64,000 bases of DNA from Dermatophilus congolensis (GTDB taxonomy: Bacteria > Actinomycetota > Actinomycetes > Actinomycetales > Dermatophilaceae): contig NZ_UFYA01000001.1 of the NCBI RefSeq assembly GCF_900447215.1, positions 2,480,001-2,544,000 of the forward strand. Reading direction: 5' to 3'. Below are positions 8,515 through 17,877 of the stretch, one piece after another (positions within the stretch are counted from its first letter, which is position 1; every line of letters starts with the position of its first letter). The notes beneath the pieces are model-generated. The model saw only the letters and a program-made list of their open reading frames with translations. It was not told where the DNA came from and searched no databases. The translations under genes and the position numbers were made by a program.

Positions 8515-9495
8515 TTATCGGGGCGTTCCTTCGAGGCGGTTTCGTGCTTCTTGCACGATGCGTGCTGCGGCGGCCAGGGCACGGCTTTCGGCGTCGTCTC
8601 GGGCTTGCGCTGCGAGCATGTCGGCGCGTAGGCCGCGTAGCAGGGTTGGGAGTGCATGGCGTACGTCGAGGTCGTCGGTGGCGACGATTTCGCAGGTTGC
8701 GAGGTGGTGGACGAGTGCGGTGAGGCTGGTGCGTGCCACTGCGGTGCCGATGTATTTGTCGATGCTTGGTTGGGTTCCTGACTCGAGGCTGTCGAAGAGT
8801 GCCCCTCCGGCGATGGATAGGGGGCCGCGGTTTTCGTGGGAGCGCATGAGGGCTATGGCGGCGATGAGCCCGGATTCGTAGCGCACGCACATGGCGTTGG
8901 ACATTGCTTCGGCGAGAGCTTCGTGGGGATCGCCTTGGGCGCGGGGGGTTGCCTCGATTCCGCTGTGTCGGGTGGTTTGCCACAGGGTGCGTTGGATATT
9001 TCGGTGGGAGCGGACGAGGCGGGTCAGGTCGGTGCTGGAGATGTTGAGGTCCAGTAGTCCGGCTATGTCTGAGATGAGTAGTTCGCTTCGGCGGGCCCAG
9101 TGGTGGTGTTGGGGGACGTCGATGGAGAAGAGGAGGTCAAGCAGTACGCGGCGGCAGATTGTGACCGACTCGTGTTCAGCGAGGACGTTCAAGGCGGTGC
9201 GTAGCCGTTCTGCGAGCTGCACACCTGTGGTTCCGGGGAGTGCGGTGCTGCTTGTGGGGCCGGTGGGGGGCCGTTCGGTTCCTGTGGTGGGGCAGTGGTT
9301 GTCGTATCGGTTGCTGCGTTCGAGTTTGGTGAGAGTGCTGACGGCGTCGAGGCGTAGTGCGTCCAGGCCTTCGAGCTTCAGCTGGGTGATGGTGGGGTCG
9401 GAGCGGTAGGCGTCTCGCATCAGGACGTGCAGGCGCGCGAGTCTGATGAGGCATTCGGCGTCGGCAGTCGCGATGAGAGGATTGCGTATACGCAC
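8515..9495 (-). CDS. Unknown protein, 326 residues, mostly helical
   Basis: I do not recognise a family. The protein looks soluble and helix-rich, with many Leu/Ala/Arg heptad-like runs, no signal peptide and no membrane helix. A Pro/Thr/Gly-rich linker (about residues 66-90) separates an N-terminal helical piece from a larger C-terminal one, and the last 40 residues (RADMLAAQARDDAESRALAAAARIV) are strongly helical. The minus-strand reading is preferred because codons end mostly in C or G and no stop occurs for over 1 kb. The start is GTG 9495 with GAGGT 6 bases upstream; an in-frame ATG 57 bases further upstream gives a poor Cys/Pro-rich extension. It stands alone. Confidence 0.65.
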   Translation of the reverse strand: MRIRNPLIATADAECLIRLARLHVLMRDAYRSDPTITQLKLEGLDALRLDAVSTLTKLERSNRYDNHCPTTGTERPPTGPTSSTALPGTTGVQLAERLRTALNVLAEHESVTICRRVLLDLLFSIDVPQHHHWARRSELLISDIAGLLDLNISSTDLTRLVRSHRNIQRTLWQTTRHSGIEATPRAQGDPHEALAEAMSNAMCVRYESGLIAAIALMRSHENRGPLSIAGGALFDSLESGTQPSIDKYIGTAVARTSLTALVHHLATCEIVATDDLDVRHALPTLLRGLRADMLAAQARDDAESRALAAAARIVQEARNRLEGTPR

Positions 9496-9923
9496 GATGA
9501 CCTCGCGGGGCAGCAGCGGACATGGGCAGGGTGGGCTTCGCTGGAACGTCACGCCCGTGTGAACCGGTCCCCTATTCCGGTGTTGCTACCGCTGCGGCCC
9601 GTTGTCTGGACCTCGAGCACTTCGACGATGGGCGAAGCTAACAGCAATCTCGTTAGACCAGTGGTTTGCTCGCGACCTGGGTTGGGTCGCGGCCGCTGGA
9701 ACGATAGTTGCGGTCACTCTGTGAGTGAGCCTACTCGTCGTGTGTCCCACGGGGCTGAGGCGTGGCTTCCTTGGTGGTCAAGATCGGGTAAATGAGTGAT
9801 CTGTGATGGGTTGGTTTTTTTGGTGTCAGAAAGCTTCTTTCCTGGTGAGGAACGGGGGCATGATGGGGGTGTGGGCGTGGCTATGGCCTCGCATGGATTG
9901 TGTTCTGGCTGAAGGAGTCTGCT
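9496..9923. other. Non-coding interval between divergent genes
   Basis: No convincing gene. It contains a small hairpin with arms 9671-9677 and 9685-9691 and another near 9561-9581. Promoters for the unknown minus-strand gene and for the PspC gene must lie here. Confidence 0.5.
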
Positions 9924-10214
9924 GTGCAAAGTGTGCGTAGGTCGCTATACAAGATGGGTTTGGTCCGCGACACGGACCGTGGCTGGCTGGGTGGAGTGTG
10001 TGCTGGCCTGGCAGGCAAGTTTGGTATGGACGTGAAATTGATGCGGGTGTTGGTGTTTGCGGGCATGGTGGTGGTGCCAGGAAGCCCAGCGGTGCTGTAT
10101 CCGATTATGTGGGTATGTATGCCACGCCAGGACTGGCGTCCTGGCGTGATGGGTGGGCATTCGATGCCGGTTATTGGCCATAGCCCCCAGGACTACGTGC
10201 CACCTCGCCGTTGA
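9924..10214 (+). CDS. PspC-domain membrane protein
   Basis: A 96-residue PspC-family protein. The core DRGWLGGVCAGLAGKFGMDVKLMRVLVF is the classic PspC motif, followed by one hydrophobic helix (about 45-70) and a short polar tail. Family members are inner-membrane proteins linked to envelope stress. The GTG 9924 start is set by the GAAGGAG at 9911-9917. The + strand here is G/T-rich although most neighbouring genes are on the minus strand, so its codons end mainly in G and T, unlike the C-ending codons of the flanking genes. Confidence 0.88.
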   Translation: MQSVRRSLYKMGLVRDTDRGWLGGVCAGLAGKFGMDVKLMRVLVFAGMVVVPGSPAVLYPIMWVCMPRQDWRPGVMGGHSMPVIGHSPQDYVPPRR

Positions 10215-10247
10215 CCTGTGCGCTGGGTGGGGTAGCGGCGTTGGTTT

Positions 10248-10868
10248 TTAGTAGCGGCGTAGTACTGACACGAGGAAGTTTCCGTTTTCGTACGGTTGGA
10301 GATCCCAGCTGGCCAGGTTCAGGGATGGGGTCAGCCCTGCTTGGGCTGCGTCCTGGAAGAATTCGTCGAACTCGTATCCGCGTCCTGCGCCGAATCCGAT
10401 GACCGCTCGTCCAGCGGGTGTCAGGTGTGCGGCCAAGCGGGTGAGTACGCGCTGGCGAGTGCTGGGGGCTAGGAAGGTCATGACGTTGCCAGCGCACACG
10501 ATCAGGTCGAATGGGTCAGTGATCTCATGCGCGGGCAGGTCGAGGGCTGCGAGGTTTTCGGTGATCCAGGTGGCTTGGGGGTAATCCTGGCGCGCTGCCT
10601 CGATGAGGACAGGGTCGCCGTCGACGCCAACTATGGTGTGCCCGTGTTGGGCCAGGTAGCCGCCGACGCGTCCGCTGCCACATCCGGCGTCCAGGATGCG
10701 GCAGCCTCGGGTAGCCATGGCGTCGATGAGTCGGGCTTCGCCGAAGATGTCTTCACCGTTGGCGCTCATGGTGCGCCAACGGTCGCGGTACCAGATGGAG
10801 TGGTTGGGGTTCTGGGCAATGATGTTGTCCCAGGCGCTGGGTTCGTAGTCGTTGGCGGGCGCGGTCAT
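10248..10868 (-). CDS. SAM-dependent class I methyltransferase
   Basis: A 206-residue protein with a standard Rossmann methyltransferase core: motif I ILDAGCGSGRVGGYLA (about 56-72), the acidic end of beta-2 in VGVDGDPVLIEAA, and a beta-4 element DPFDLIVCAGNVMTFL (about 115-130). The substrate is unknown; the type resembles small-molecule methyltransferases rather than DNA or rRNA enzymes. ATG 10868 follows AGAGG at suitable spacing. It lies downstream of, and may be read with, the UGPase-YdcF pair. Confidence 0.85.
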   Translation of the reverse strand: MTAPANDYEPSAWDNIIAQNPNHSIWYRDRWRTMSANGEDIFGEARLIDAMATRGCRILDAGCGSGRVGGYLAQHGHTIVGVDGDPVLIEAARQDYPQATWITENLAALDLPAHEITDPFDLIVCAGNVMTFLAPSTRQRVLTRLAAHLTPAGRAVIGFGAGRGYEFDEFFQDAAQAGLTPSLNLASWDLQPYENGNFLVSVLRRY

Positions 10869-10935
10869 GGAGGCCTCTTTTCGTAGGGGTAATGATTGGT
10901 TGCTGCGTTGCACCCTACGTGGATGTGTTGGGTGG

Positions 10936-11610
10936 TTAGCGGCGGTGTATCTGTCCCACGGTGAGGTCGCTCAGGGTGCAGGTGGCGGCTTTGATTCCGG
11001 CGAAGAGCTCACGGATTTCGCCTTCGGCCCATTCAGGTGAGGTGTTGGTGGTGTCGTCAGCGATGCCGATGGCGTCAATGCCGGCGGCGCGGGCTAGGGC
11101 CACAGCGCGAGGTAGGTGGAAGCGTTGTGAGACGACGTACATCTGGGTGATTCCAGCTTCAGCGGCGTTACGCATGGAGGCGTAGGTGTTGATGCCGATG
11201 GGGTCGTGGTCGATTTTGTCTGCAGGGATTCCGTGTTCGCGTAAGTAGTTGGCCATGGTGGTGGTTTCGCCCAGTCCCCCGGAGTTGCCGTCGCCGGTGA
11301 CGAGGATGCGTTCGGCGAGGTTGGCGTTCCACAGTTGTAGAGCAACATCCAGGCGGGCAGCCAGGAACGGGCTGGGGCGCCCTTCGGGATATGCCTGGGC
11401 GCCGAGAACCATGACGGTGGCTGGGTGTAGGCCCTCGCTGTTGGTGCGGTCGGTTGTGATGCCGAGTTGGTGGGCGGAGAAAACACGCCATTGGGAGGCT
11501 CGATAGATCCACAAGCTGGATCCGGCCATGGCGAGGCTGATGCCTCCAAGCGTGACGCCAGTGGTGAGCAGGGTGTAGATGAGGGGTTTTGGCAGTGCGA
11601 TGTTTTTCAT
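10936..11610 (-). CDS. SanA/YdcF-like (DUF218) membrane-anchored protein
   Basis: A 224-residue protein with one N-terminal membrane helix (about 10-35) and a DUF218 domain: VMVLGAQAYPEGRPSPFLAARLD, RILVTGDGNSGG, GIPADKIDHDPIGINTYASMRNA and YVVSQRFHLPRAVALARAAG, the order seen in SanA and YdcF. SanA-type proteins affect envelope permeability; no reaction is firmly known. The start codon overlaps the UGPase stop (ATGA), so translation is coupled to a nucleotide-sugar gene, which fits a cell-envelope role. Confidence 0.87.
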   Translation of the reverse strand: MKNIALPKPLIYTLLTTGVTLGGISLAMAGSSLWIYRASQWRVFSAHQLGITTDRTNSEGLHPATVMVLGAQAYPEGRPSPFLAARLDVALQLWNANLAERILVTGDGNSGGLGETTTMANYLREHGIPADKIDHDPIGINTYASMRNAAEAGITQMYVVSQRFHLPRAVALARAAGIDAIGIADDTTNTSPEWAEGEIRELFAGIKAATCTLSDLTVGQIHRR

Positions 11611-13001
11611 GGCAGGTGCGTTCCGGCAGGAACGGTTCTAGCTCCGTCGTGTTCAGTGGCGGTCAGGGTGGTTGTTCCGGTGATGACGATGTCGTTTTCG
11701 AATGTCCAGTCACCTTCAATGGTGAGGGATTCTGCCTGGCATAGGGAAGGCGGTCCGGCGGGGAACCGTGCTTCGAAATCAGCGATTTTCTTGTAGTGGT
11801 TGGGGTCCAGGGTGATGGTGGGGGCGGTATCGGCGGTCATGACCAGGTGTCCGTGTGCGTCTCGGTGGTAGACGTCGGAACGGATGAGCAGGAGCTCGTT
11901 GGTGGTTTTGACTGGAAGGAAACGGGACCGGGGGACTTCGATGGCGGTGGCGTCGTCAAAGATTTCGATGGCTGCGCCCATGGCAGATTCGATTTGGATG
12001 ACGGGGGTGGTGGTGGCGTCTTTGGGGTCGACCGTTTTTCGGTTGGCGATCATAGGCAGGCCGATGGCGCCGTTTTTGTGTTGGAGGGTGCGCAGAAGTG
12101 CAGGTAGGTGGAGCCAGAGGGTGTTGGTGTTGAAGTAGGCGTGCTTGGTGATGTCTTGGAAGTCATCGAGGTCTTCGGGCAGGGTTTGGGCGACTTCGCG
12201 TAGGACGAGCCGGTTGTCGCTGAGGCGTTGGGCGAGGTGGCCGCCTTTGCGGTCCATTTGGGTGCGTTTGCACACTTCCATGGCGAAGGCTGAGCCGGTG
12301 GAGGCGAACCAGCCTGCTAGTTGGGCGTTGGGTGCGGCCCCGAGGTTGTCTGCGTTGGAGACGTTGGCGTATTCGTATCCGGCTTCGATGAGTTGTTCGA
12401 GGATACCGGTGTCTAGTAGTGAGGGGTAGAGGTCGCCGTGGCCAGGTGGGCACCATTCGAGGGCGGGGTCGGTGGGCCAGCTGACTGGTTCAAGGGTGTT
12501 GGCGTGGAGTTTGGGTTCTTGGGACTGCAGGAAGTCAATAGGTAGGTTCTCGACGGCCAGGTGAGGATATTTTTTCAGGGCCTGGAGGGTATCGGTTTGG
12601 GTGTTGAAGCTGTTCATGAACAGCAGGGGGAGGGGTGCTGCGTAGGCTGCGCGGGCTTTGGTGACTTGGTCGACGATGATGTCGAGGAAGTTCATACCCT
12701 CACGCACAGGAAGCAATGTTTTGGCTTTGTCTAAACCCATGGAGGTGCCTAAGCCGCCGTTGAGTTTGATGATGACGGTTTTTTTCAGGGCGGCAGCGTC
12801 GGCTTCGGGGTCGGTGCTCCTCTCGGCGAGGGTGGGCAGTTCCCAGATAGGGGTGATGCTTTCTTCGGGGATGAGTCCGGTGCTGCCGGAAGCGAGTTGA
12901 TGGTAGTAGGACTCGAATGTGGCGATCGCTGCGGGGCTGGCTCCGGCGTCCTGCATTTTTTGGCGTGCGTGCTGTAGTCCGGGAGGCGTGATCGCTGTCA
13001 T
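11607..13001 (-). CDS. UTP-glucose-1-phosphate uridylyltransferase (UDPGP family)
   Basis: Makes UDP-glucose from UTP and glucose 1-phosphate in the cytosol. The 464-residue protein belongs to the eukaryote-like UDPGP family, not the GalU family: the nucleotide-binding loop is KLNGGLGTSMGLDKAKTLLPV (about 77-97), followed by LLFMNSFNTQTDT, the WCPPGHGDLYPSL motif and NADNLGAA. Actinobacteria commonly use this form. It appears leaderless: a TAAGAT box at 13008-13013 lies 6 bases from ATG 13001. It is co-transcribed with the SanA-like gene through a four-base overlap. Confidence 0.93.
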   Translation of the reverse strand: MTAITPPGLQHARQKMQDAGASPAAIATFESYYHQLASGSTGLIPEESITPIWELPTLAERSTDPEADAAALKKTVIIKLNGGLGTSMGLDKAKTLLPVREGMNFLDIIVDQVTKARAAYAAPLPLLFMNSFNTQTDTLQALKKYPHLAVENLPIDFLQSQEPKLHANTLEPVSWPTDPALEWCPPGHGDLYPSLLDTGILEQLIEAGYEYANVSNADNLGAAPNAQLAGWFASTGSAFAMEVCKRTQMDRKGGHLAQRLSDNRLVLREVAQTLPEDLDDFQDITKHAYFNTNTLWLHLPALLRTLQHKNGAIGLPMIANRKTVDPKDATTTPVIQIESAMGAAIEIFDDATAIEVPRSRFLPVKTTNELLLIRSDVYHRDAHGHLVMTADTAPTITLDPNHYKKIADFEARFPAGPPSLCQAESLTIEGDWTFENDIVITGTTTLTATEHDGARTVPAGTHLP

Positions 13002-13052
13002 GGCCCGATCTTAGGTGTGGATTGGTGGTTTGGGCGGGGGTCTGCTGGTAGG

Positions 13053-13463
13053 TCAGGGTGTGTTGCGTGGGGAAGCGGTGCGCTGCAGCCAGCGCAGCAC
13101 AAGAATGGGCAGGATGAGAGGTAGGAGTAGGTATCCGATGCCGTAGTAAGACCAAACGGTGGCGCGAGGAAAGAGCTGGGGTTGGAGGATGCTCAGGGTG
13201 CCGATGATGAGCACGCCCGCTAGCTCGATGAGGCATATGGTGCGCAGCGCGGCGCGGGAGCCGGGGTGCCCCCAGCGCAGGAGAAGCACCAGCGCGATGA
13301 CGTAGATGGTGGCCGACAGTGCCGAGAGAGTGTAGGCCAATGGTGCTTGGGCGGCGTTAGTAGCTAGTTGGTAGACGGCGCGTGAGGTGGCGCCAACGGC
13401 AAAGACGCCATAGATGAGGGTGAAGAGGCGTCCGGGGCCGGAGGTGGTTTCGGTGGTGTTCAT
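13053..13463 (-). CDS. Small integral membrane protein (four helices)
   Basis: 136 residues with about four hydrophobic segments (12-30, 42-62, 75-92, 104-124) and basic ends. It resembles a class of actinobacterial membrane proteins of unknown function that sit beside other small membrane genes. Its start overlaps the stop of the upstream gene by one base (TGATG-type), so the two are a translation-coupled pair. No catalytic motif is visible. Confidence 0.8.
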   Translation of the reverse strand: MNTTETTSGPGRLFTLIYGVFAVGATSRAVYQLATNAAQAPLAYTLSALSATIYVIALVLLLRWGHPGSRAALRTICLIELAGVLIIGTLSILQPQLFPRATVWSYYGIGYLLLPLILPILVLRWLQRTASPRNTP

Positions 13464-13849
13464 CAGTGACTCACGTTGAGATAGCCGAATGGGATTCCGA
13501 GGGTTTGAACTTGGCGGATGAGCATGAAGGTGGCGATGAGGGTGGCGACGCCGATGATCACCAGTCCCCAGCGGTCGAGTTTTTTGTAGGTGAGGGCGAA
13601 GCCAGCGGGAACGATCAAAGGGGTGCTAATGAGGTAACTGATGTGCGTTGCGATGCTGGGGATGTGGTGGGCTTCGCCGGTGATGAGGGCGATGATGTCG
13701 ACGATGACACCAGCAAAGACCACGAGGGTGCAGATAGCGGTTATTGCCAGGCCGATAGGGCGGGGAATGGCAGGTGGAATAGCCAGCAGGAGGGCCAGGC
13801 CAGCCAGGCAGGCGGTGATGATGGAGATGATTTCGAGGGCTGCGATCAT
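13463..13849 (-). CDS. Small integral membrane protein (four helices)
   Basis: 128 residues, almost entirely hydrophobic, with about four membrane helices (4-25, 32-58, 72-90, 98-115). The partner gene begins at its stop. The hydrophobic pattern and paired arrangement suggest a two-subunit membrane complex. That is inference only, as no family is recognised. Confidence 0.78.
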   Translation of the reverse strand: MIAALEIISIITACLAGLALLLAIPPAIPRPIGLAITAICTLVVFAGVIVDIIALITGEAHHIPSIATHISYLISTPLIVPAGFALTYKKLDRWGLVIIGVATLIATFMLIRQVQTLGIPFGYLNVSH

Positions 13850-14070
13850 TGCGGCGCGGCTCCTGCGTGTGGATGGGCGGGGTAGTCCCCACTGTACGTC
13901 CGAAAATTAGTGAAATTTTTTCTTGGACGGGTGTAACACTTCGACGGCAGTGCCGATGTAGAGAGTGTCAGCGCGGGCGCGGCTACGGGGAAGCGAAGTC
14001 GTTCGTGTTGATGTGAGTCAGTGACGTAAGGGGGATCGCGTCACTGGTTCTACTGGGAGGGGAACGTGAC

Positions 14071-14111
14071 GGCCCGGCTTAGCTCGGTGGGGGAACCGAG
14101 TGAGCCGGGCC
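14071..14111 (-). terminator. Terminator of map
   Basis: A GC-rich hairpin with outer arms 14071-14079 and 14103-14111 and an inner stem across TAGCTCGGT and ACCGAG, lying 22 bases beyond the map stop. Confidence 0.75.
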
Positions 14112-14132
14112 TCACACGTGTTGATGGGGTGA

Positions 14133-14912
14133 TTAGACGCCATCAGGTCGTGCTGTCAGCACGATCGGGCCTTCTTCTGTGATGGCGATGGTGTGTTCAG
14201 AATGGGCGCCGCGGGAGCCGTCTTTGCTTCGCAAAGTCCAGGTGTCTTCTGGGTCGGTGTAGATCTCGTGGGTTGTGGCCATTAGCCACGGTTCAATCGC
14301 GATGACCAGACCGGGGCGCAATTTCAATCCGCGGCCGGGGCGGCCATCGTTGGGCACGTGCGGTTCTCCGTGCATGGTTCGGCCTACCCCATGTCCTCCG
14401 AACTGGGTGTTCACGCTGTACCCCTGCGAGCGGGAGTACTCCCCGATAGCTGCGGAGATGTCACCGAGTTTGTTGCCCACACGTGCTTTGTCAATCGCGC
14501 GGCAGAGAGCTTCTTCGGTGGTGGCGATGAGTCGTTGGTCTTCTTCGCGGGGGGTTCCCACAATGATCGAGCGTGCCGAGTCAGCCACCCAGCCATCGAC
14601 AGATACCGCGAAGTCCAGGCTCAACAAATCTCCGTCTTGAAGGACCTGGTTCCGGGGGCGCCCATGGAGGACAGCGTCGTTGACCGACAGACAGATCACG
14701 TGACCGAACTTCGAACCACCGAAGCTGGGGTGATAGTCCAAGTAACAGCTCTGCGCGCCCCGCTCTTTAACCAGTTCGTGTGCACGTGCATCAATGTCGA
14801 GCAGGTTGTCTCCCACTCGCACTTCGGCGGCTAGCGTCGCCAATGTCGCGGCAACGAACTCACCAGCTGGACACATCGCCTCGATCTCGGCAGCAGTGCG
14901 GTACTCGAGCAT
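14133..14912 (-). CDS. map: Methionine aminopeptidase, type I
   Basis: Removes the initiator methionine from nascent proteins. The 259-residue pita-bread fold has all five metal ligands: D100 (LLSLDF), D111 (WVADSA), H174 (FGGHGVG), E207 (AIEPWL) and E239 (SEHTIAI), plus the substrate-site H83. There is no N-terminal SH3-binding extension, so it is the short type Ia form. ATG 14912 has AAAGGGA at good spacing; the ATG six bases earlier would sit directly on that site. Peptide deformylase, the preceding step in the same process, is encoded 3 kb away. Confidence 0.95.
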   Translation of the reverse strand: MLEYRTAAEIEAMCPAGEFVAATLATLAAEVRVGDNLLDIDARAHELVKERGAQSCYLDYHPSFGGSKFGHVICLSVNDAVLHGRPRNQVLQDGDLLSLDFAVSVDGWVADSARSIIVGTPREEDQRLIATTEEALCRAIDKARVGNKLGDISAAIGEYSRSQGYSVNTQFGGHGVGRTMHGEPHVPNDGRPGRGLKLRPGLVIAIEPWLMATTHEIYTDPEDTWTLRSKDGSRGAHSEHTIAITEEGPIVLTARPDGV

Positions 14913-15226
14913 CCACATTCCCTTTCTTATGGTTCATCACGCCCCACCTAGCCGCTCGCGGCCAGCCCAACTTTGTGCGCGGTTGCTGTGGCAGACAATT
15001 CCGGCGCATTCAGGCCCCCATATCTTTATGTGGGTGCATCGGGGATAGACCACTGCCCGGCGGCCTCACTAGAATCCAATACGCTGCTCACGAGATGCGA
15101 GCAGCTAGCCGCCCGAACATGATCCTTGTGTCTTACGGCGGTATGAATGGGGTCGTTATCACCAGGCTACGCGGGGGGAGCGCGCTGGTGAAGACCCACT
15201 CACCAGCGGGGGAATGGACGGTATAG
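14913..15226. other. Divergent intergenic region, map / flippase
   Basis: No gene recognised. It must carry the map promoter on the minus strand and the promoter of the flippase gene on the plus strand. No clear operator or conserved RNA was seen. Confidence 0.5.
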
Positions 15227-16516
15227 GTGCGCAAACTAGCAACGCGTGCAAGCTGGAATCTGATTGACCAGGGGATCTACTCACTGGCCAACATGTTCCT
15301 GAGCATCGTGGTGGCGCGCCACGTCGGTGACGAATCTTTTGGTGCCTTCGCCATCGGTTTCCTTATCTACGGCATCGGAGTAGCAGTAGCGAAGTCTGCC
15401 TCCGGGCAACCCCTGCAAATTCATCACAGCGCAGACAGCATCGAACAGTTCCGAGAAGCAACCGCCCGCGCCAACGGAGCCACTCTCGCGATGGGGCTGC
15501 TCGGCTCAGCTATCTGCCTGCTGGCCGGGCTCGGCATCGGAGGGGCAGTCGGTCACGTACTCCTCGCACTGGCGCCATGCCTACCCGCCCTTATGGTGCA
15601 GGACAACTTCAGGATGGCGTTCTTCGCCAACGGGCAACCCCACTTGGCTGCCCTCATCGACGTCATCAAAGCGGTCCTGCAGTTCGGATTCCTCTTCGCT
15701 CTCGTTGCCCTCGGCTGGACCGAAGTTGGCATCCTCACCCTCAGCTGGGGAGTAGCTGGAGTTCTGTCAGCCATCGTCGGCGCGTTGCTTCTGCGTAGCT
15801 GGCCTCGACTCAGCGCCACCGGCGACTGGTTCCGCGACAAACGTGACCTGGTCAAGTACCTCTTCGGCATGTATGTCCTCGGACTCGGCGCAGCACAGCT
15901 AGGGCAGCTACTCATCCCCGTTTTAGGCAGCACCCGCGACTCCGGATCAATCCGTGGTGTAGACACCCTGCGCGGCCCACTCAATGTTCTGGGCCAGGCT
16001 GCGCTCGCATTTGCTGTGCCGGAGATTTCTCGTCGCGCAGAGATGGGACCCAAAGCCCGCATGCGCGGAATGTGGGCGCTGTCCATCGGGACAGGCCTTC
16101 TTTCAGCGTTCTACGTGACTGTTTTGCTGCTTATCCCGCACGATGTGGGCTTAGCCCTCTTGAACGAAACCTGGGATGGCACCCGCGAAGTGATCCTGCC
16201 TATGGGTGTCCTTTCTGTTGTAGCGAGCTTCACCTCCGGGGCAGGTGCGCTGCTGCTGGGTATGGGGCTAGCCCGCCGCACCTTCCGCATCAATGTGCTT
16301 AAAGCCCCGCTTTTGCTGGCGATGCTCATTCCGGGAACATACTTTTGGGGAGCGTTCGGTGCGGCCTGGTCGATGGCTCTAGCAGAGATCATCATCATGC
16401 CGTTCTGGTATTGGGCTGCCATCCGGGGTGCTTACGGGCACTATGACCATGAGATTGAGCGTGACCACGCCTCTGAGACTTCTGCTGAAAAAGCGAAGGA
16501 AGACAACGCCTCCTGA
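15227..16516 (+). CDS. Polysaccharide/lipid flippase of the MOP superfamily
   Basis: 429 residues with about 12 membrane helices arranged as in Wzx-type exporters: an N-terminal amphipathic ASWNLIDQGIYSLANMFLSIVVARHVG, then alternating hydrophobic blocks and short basic loops, and a charged C-terminal tail. It would move an undecaprenyl-linked glycan or similar lipid across the membrane. No glycosyltransferases are adjacent, so the cargo is unknown. GTG 15227 is the start; the nearest purine-rich site (GCGGGGGA) is rather far, at about 13 bases. The deacetylase lipoprotein follows on the same strand. Confidence 0.75.
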   Translation: MRKLATRASWNLIDQGIYSLANMFLSIVVARHVGDESFGAFAIGFLIYGIGVAVAKSASGQPLQIHHSADSIEQFREATARANGATLAMGLLGSAICLLAGLGIGGAVGHVLLALAPCLPALMVQDNFRMAFFANGQPHLAALIDVIKAVLQFGFLFALVALGWTEVGILTLSWGVAGVLSAIVGALLLRSWPRLSATGDWFRDKRDLVKYLFGMYVLGLGAAQLGQLLIPVLGSTRDSGSIRGVDTLRGPLNVLGQAALAFAVPEISRRAEMGPKARMRGMWALSIGTGLLSAFYVTVLLLIPHDVGLALLNETWDGTREVILPMGVLSVVASFTSGAGALLLGMGLARRTFRINVLKAPLLLAMLIPGTYFWGAFGAAWSMALAEIIIMPFWYWAAIRGAYGHYDHEIERDHASETSAEKAKEDNAS

Positions 16517-16618
16517 GCAAAGGGCTCGGCGCGTCGATAGCGGCGCTACGGCATCCGCTAACGTTGCATGCATACCCTTCCCGTGTATAGACGATGACAC
16601 GGGAACAGGTGATTCACG

Positions 16619-17533
16619 ATGGAGACCCCCCTCAACGACACGCCTACGCTCACCCGCCGCGCAGTGATCAGCGGGGCCTTAGGACTAACTGGTCTGGCAT
16701 GCCTAAGCGCCTGCGGAACAAACAACAAAACCGCAGACCAAGGCACAAAAGGCCACAACGACTCCTCTTCCACACAAAACCCAACAAACACCCCCGGTAC
16801 ACCTGCCCAAATGGCAGCCCGAACCATCGTTCCCGTCCTGTGCTACCACCAGATCCGTGACTGGACCAGCGAAGACACCGAGTACACACGCAGCATCCTC
16901 GTGCTTCCCCCAGACAGGTTCTCCGCACAACTAGACGCCATCAAAAACGCTGGCTACACCACCATTTCTGGCGACCAATACCACCAACACATCACGACAG
17001 GTGCCCCGCTACCACCCAAACCAGTGATGCTCACTTTCGATGACGGCAAAGACAACCAACACGCACACGCCTTCCGCATCCTCAAAGAAAAAGGCATGAC
17101 CGGCACCTTCTTCATCATGACCGTCGTTATCGGCAACAACGGATGGGTCACCAAAGCCAACATCAAAGAAATGGCCGACGCCGGAATGACCATCGGCGCC
17201 CACACCTGGGACCACCACCGCGTCGACCAATTCACCCAAGCCCAGCTGCAACAACAACTTCTCGGCCCCAGACAAACACTGGAAAAAATCACCGGGAAAC
17301 CTGTTCTCGACCTCGCCTACCCCTATGGAGTCTGGGACGCTGACGGCGCCGACCTAGTGAAAAAAGCCGGATATCGGGCGGCTTATCAACTTCAAGACAA
17401 ACCCGTTGACCCGACCCGGCCGCTCTACACCATCCGCCGCCAGCTCGCTGGCGCCACAATCACTGCCGAAAACATGCCAAAAACCCTGCAAGGATTCGCC
17501 ACCGCCGGGAAAGACCCTCGCTATAGCGGCTAG
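16619..17533 (+). CDS. Polysaccharide deacetylase (NodB/CE4) lipoprotein
   Basis: A 304-residue exported lipoprotein: a twin-arginine-like LTRRAVISG signal and a lipobox ending at Cys32 (LSAC), then a Thr/Asn-rich linker to about 65. The NodB domain carries motif 1 TFDDG (139-143; D141 likely base, D142 metal ligand) and motif 2 HTWDHH (metal ligands H195, H199), followed by LAYPYG (motif 3). It would remove N-acetyl groups from peptidoglycan or another cell-surface glycan. ATG 16619 follows a GGTGATTCACG stretch. Position just after the flippase hints at a shared glycan, but this is not proven. Confidence 0.9.
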   Translation: METPLNDTPTLTRRAVISGALGLTGLACLSACGTNNKTADQGTKGHNDSSSTQNPTNTPGTPAQMAARTIVPVLCYHQIRDWTSEDTEYTRSILVLPPDRFSAQLDAIKNAGYTTISGDQYHQHITTGAPLPPKPVMLTFDDGKDNQHAHAFRILKEKGMTGTFFIMTVVIGNNGWVTKANIKEMADAGMTIGAHTWDHHRVDQFTQAQLQQQLLGPRQTLEKITGKPVLDLAYPYGVWDADGADLVKKAGYRAAYQLQDKPVDPTRPLYTIRRQLAGATITAENMPKTLQGFATAGKDPRYSG

Positions 17534-17877
17534 GGCATGAGCGCAGTTCCGCCGGATCAACATCGAAACCTGCGGGCTCGGCCCCCAGCACAACGACCTT
17601 CGCTCCGAGATCGAATCAGCCATAGACGAAGAATGCGCCAGGCGTCGGTAACCCAGATTCCAGAGCTAGCCCAGTCGAGGGCCACTTTTAACCTGAACTG
17701 ACCGACTGCGGCAGAAGAAGACGGCGGCGGTCAAGAATCGGCCGTCCGAGGCGAACACAGAACCACGACAGCACAGTGCCCCTTCTCGACCACGCGGGCA
17801 TTTGGCAGACACCCCTAGCCCCCATCAAGGAAAAGAAATGACAGGCCGCCTCAGCTTCCCGTAGCGGCCCACCACGA
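17534..17877. other. Intergenic region, nothing coding seen
   Basis: 344 bases between converging genes. Frames are interrupted and none resembles a protein family. A weak hairpin with arms 17844-17849 and 17864-17869 lies just past the def stop and may serve as its terminator. Confidence 0.45.

Noticed and set aside
17534-17877. Possible decayed gene between the deacetylase and def
   Set aside because: Short frames in several phases, none with recognisable residues; not enough to call a pseudogene.
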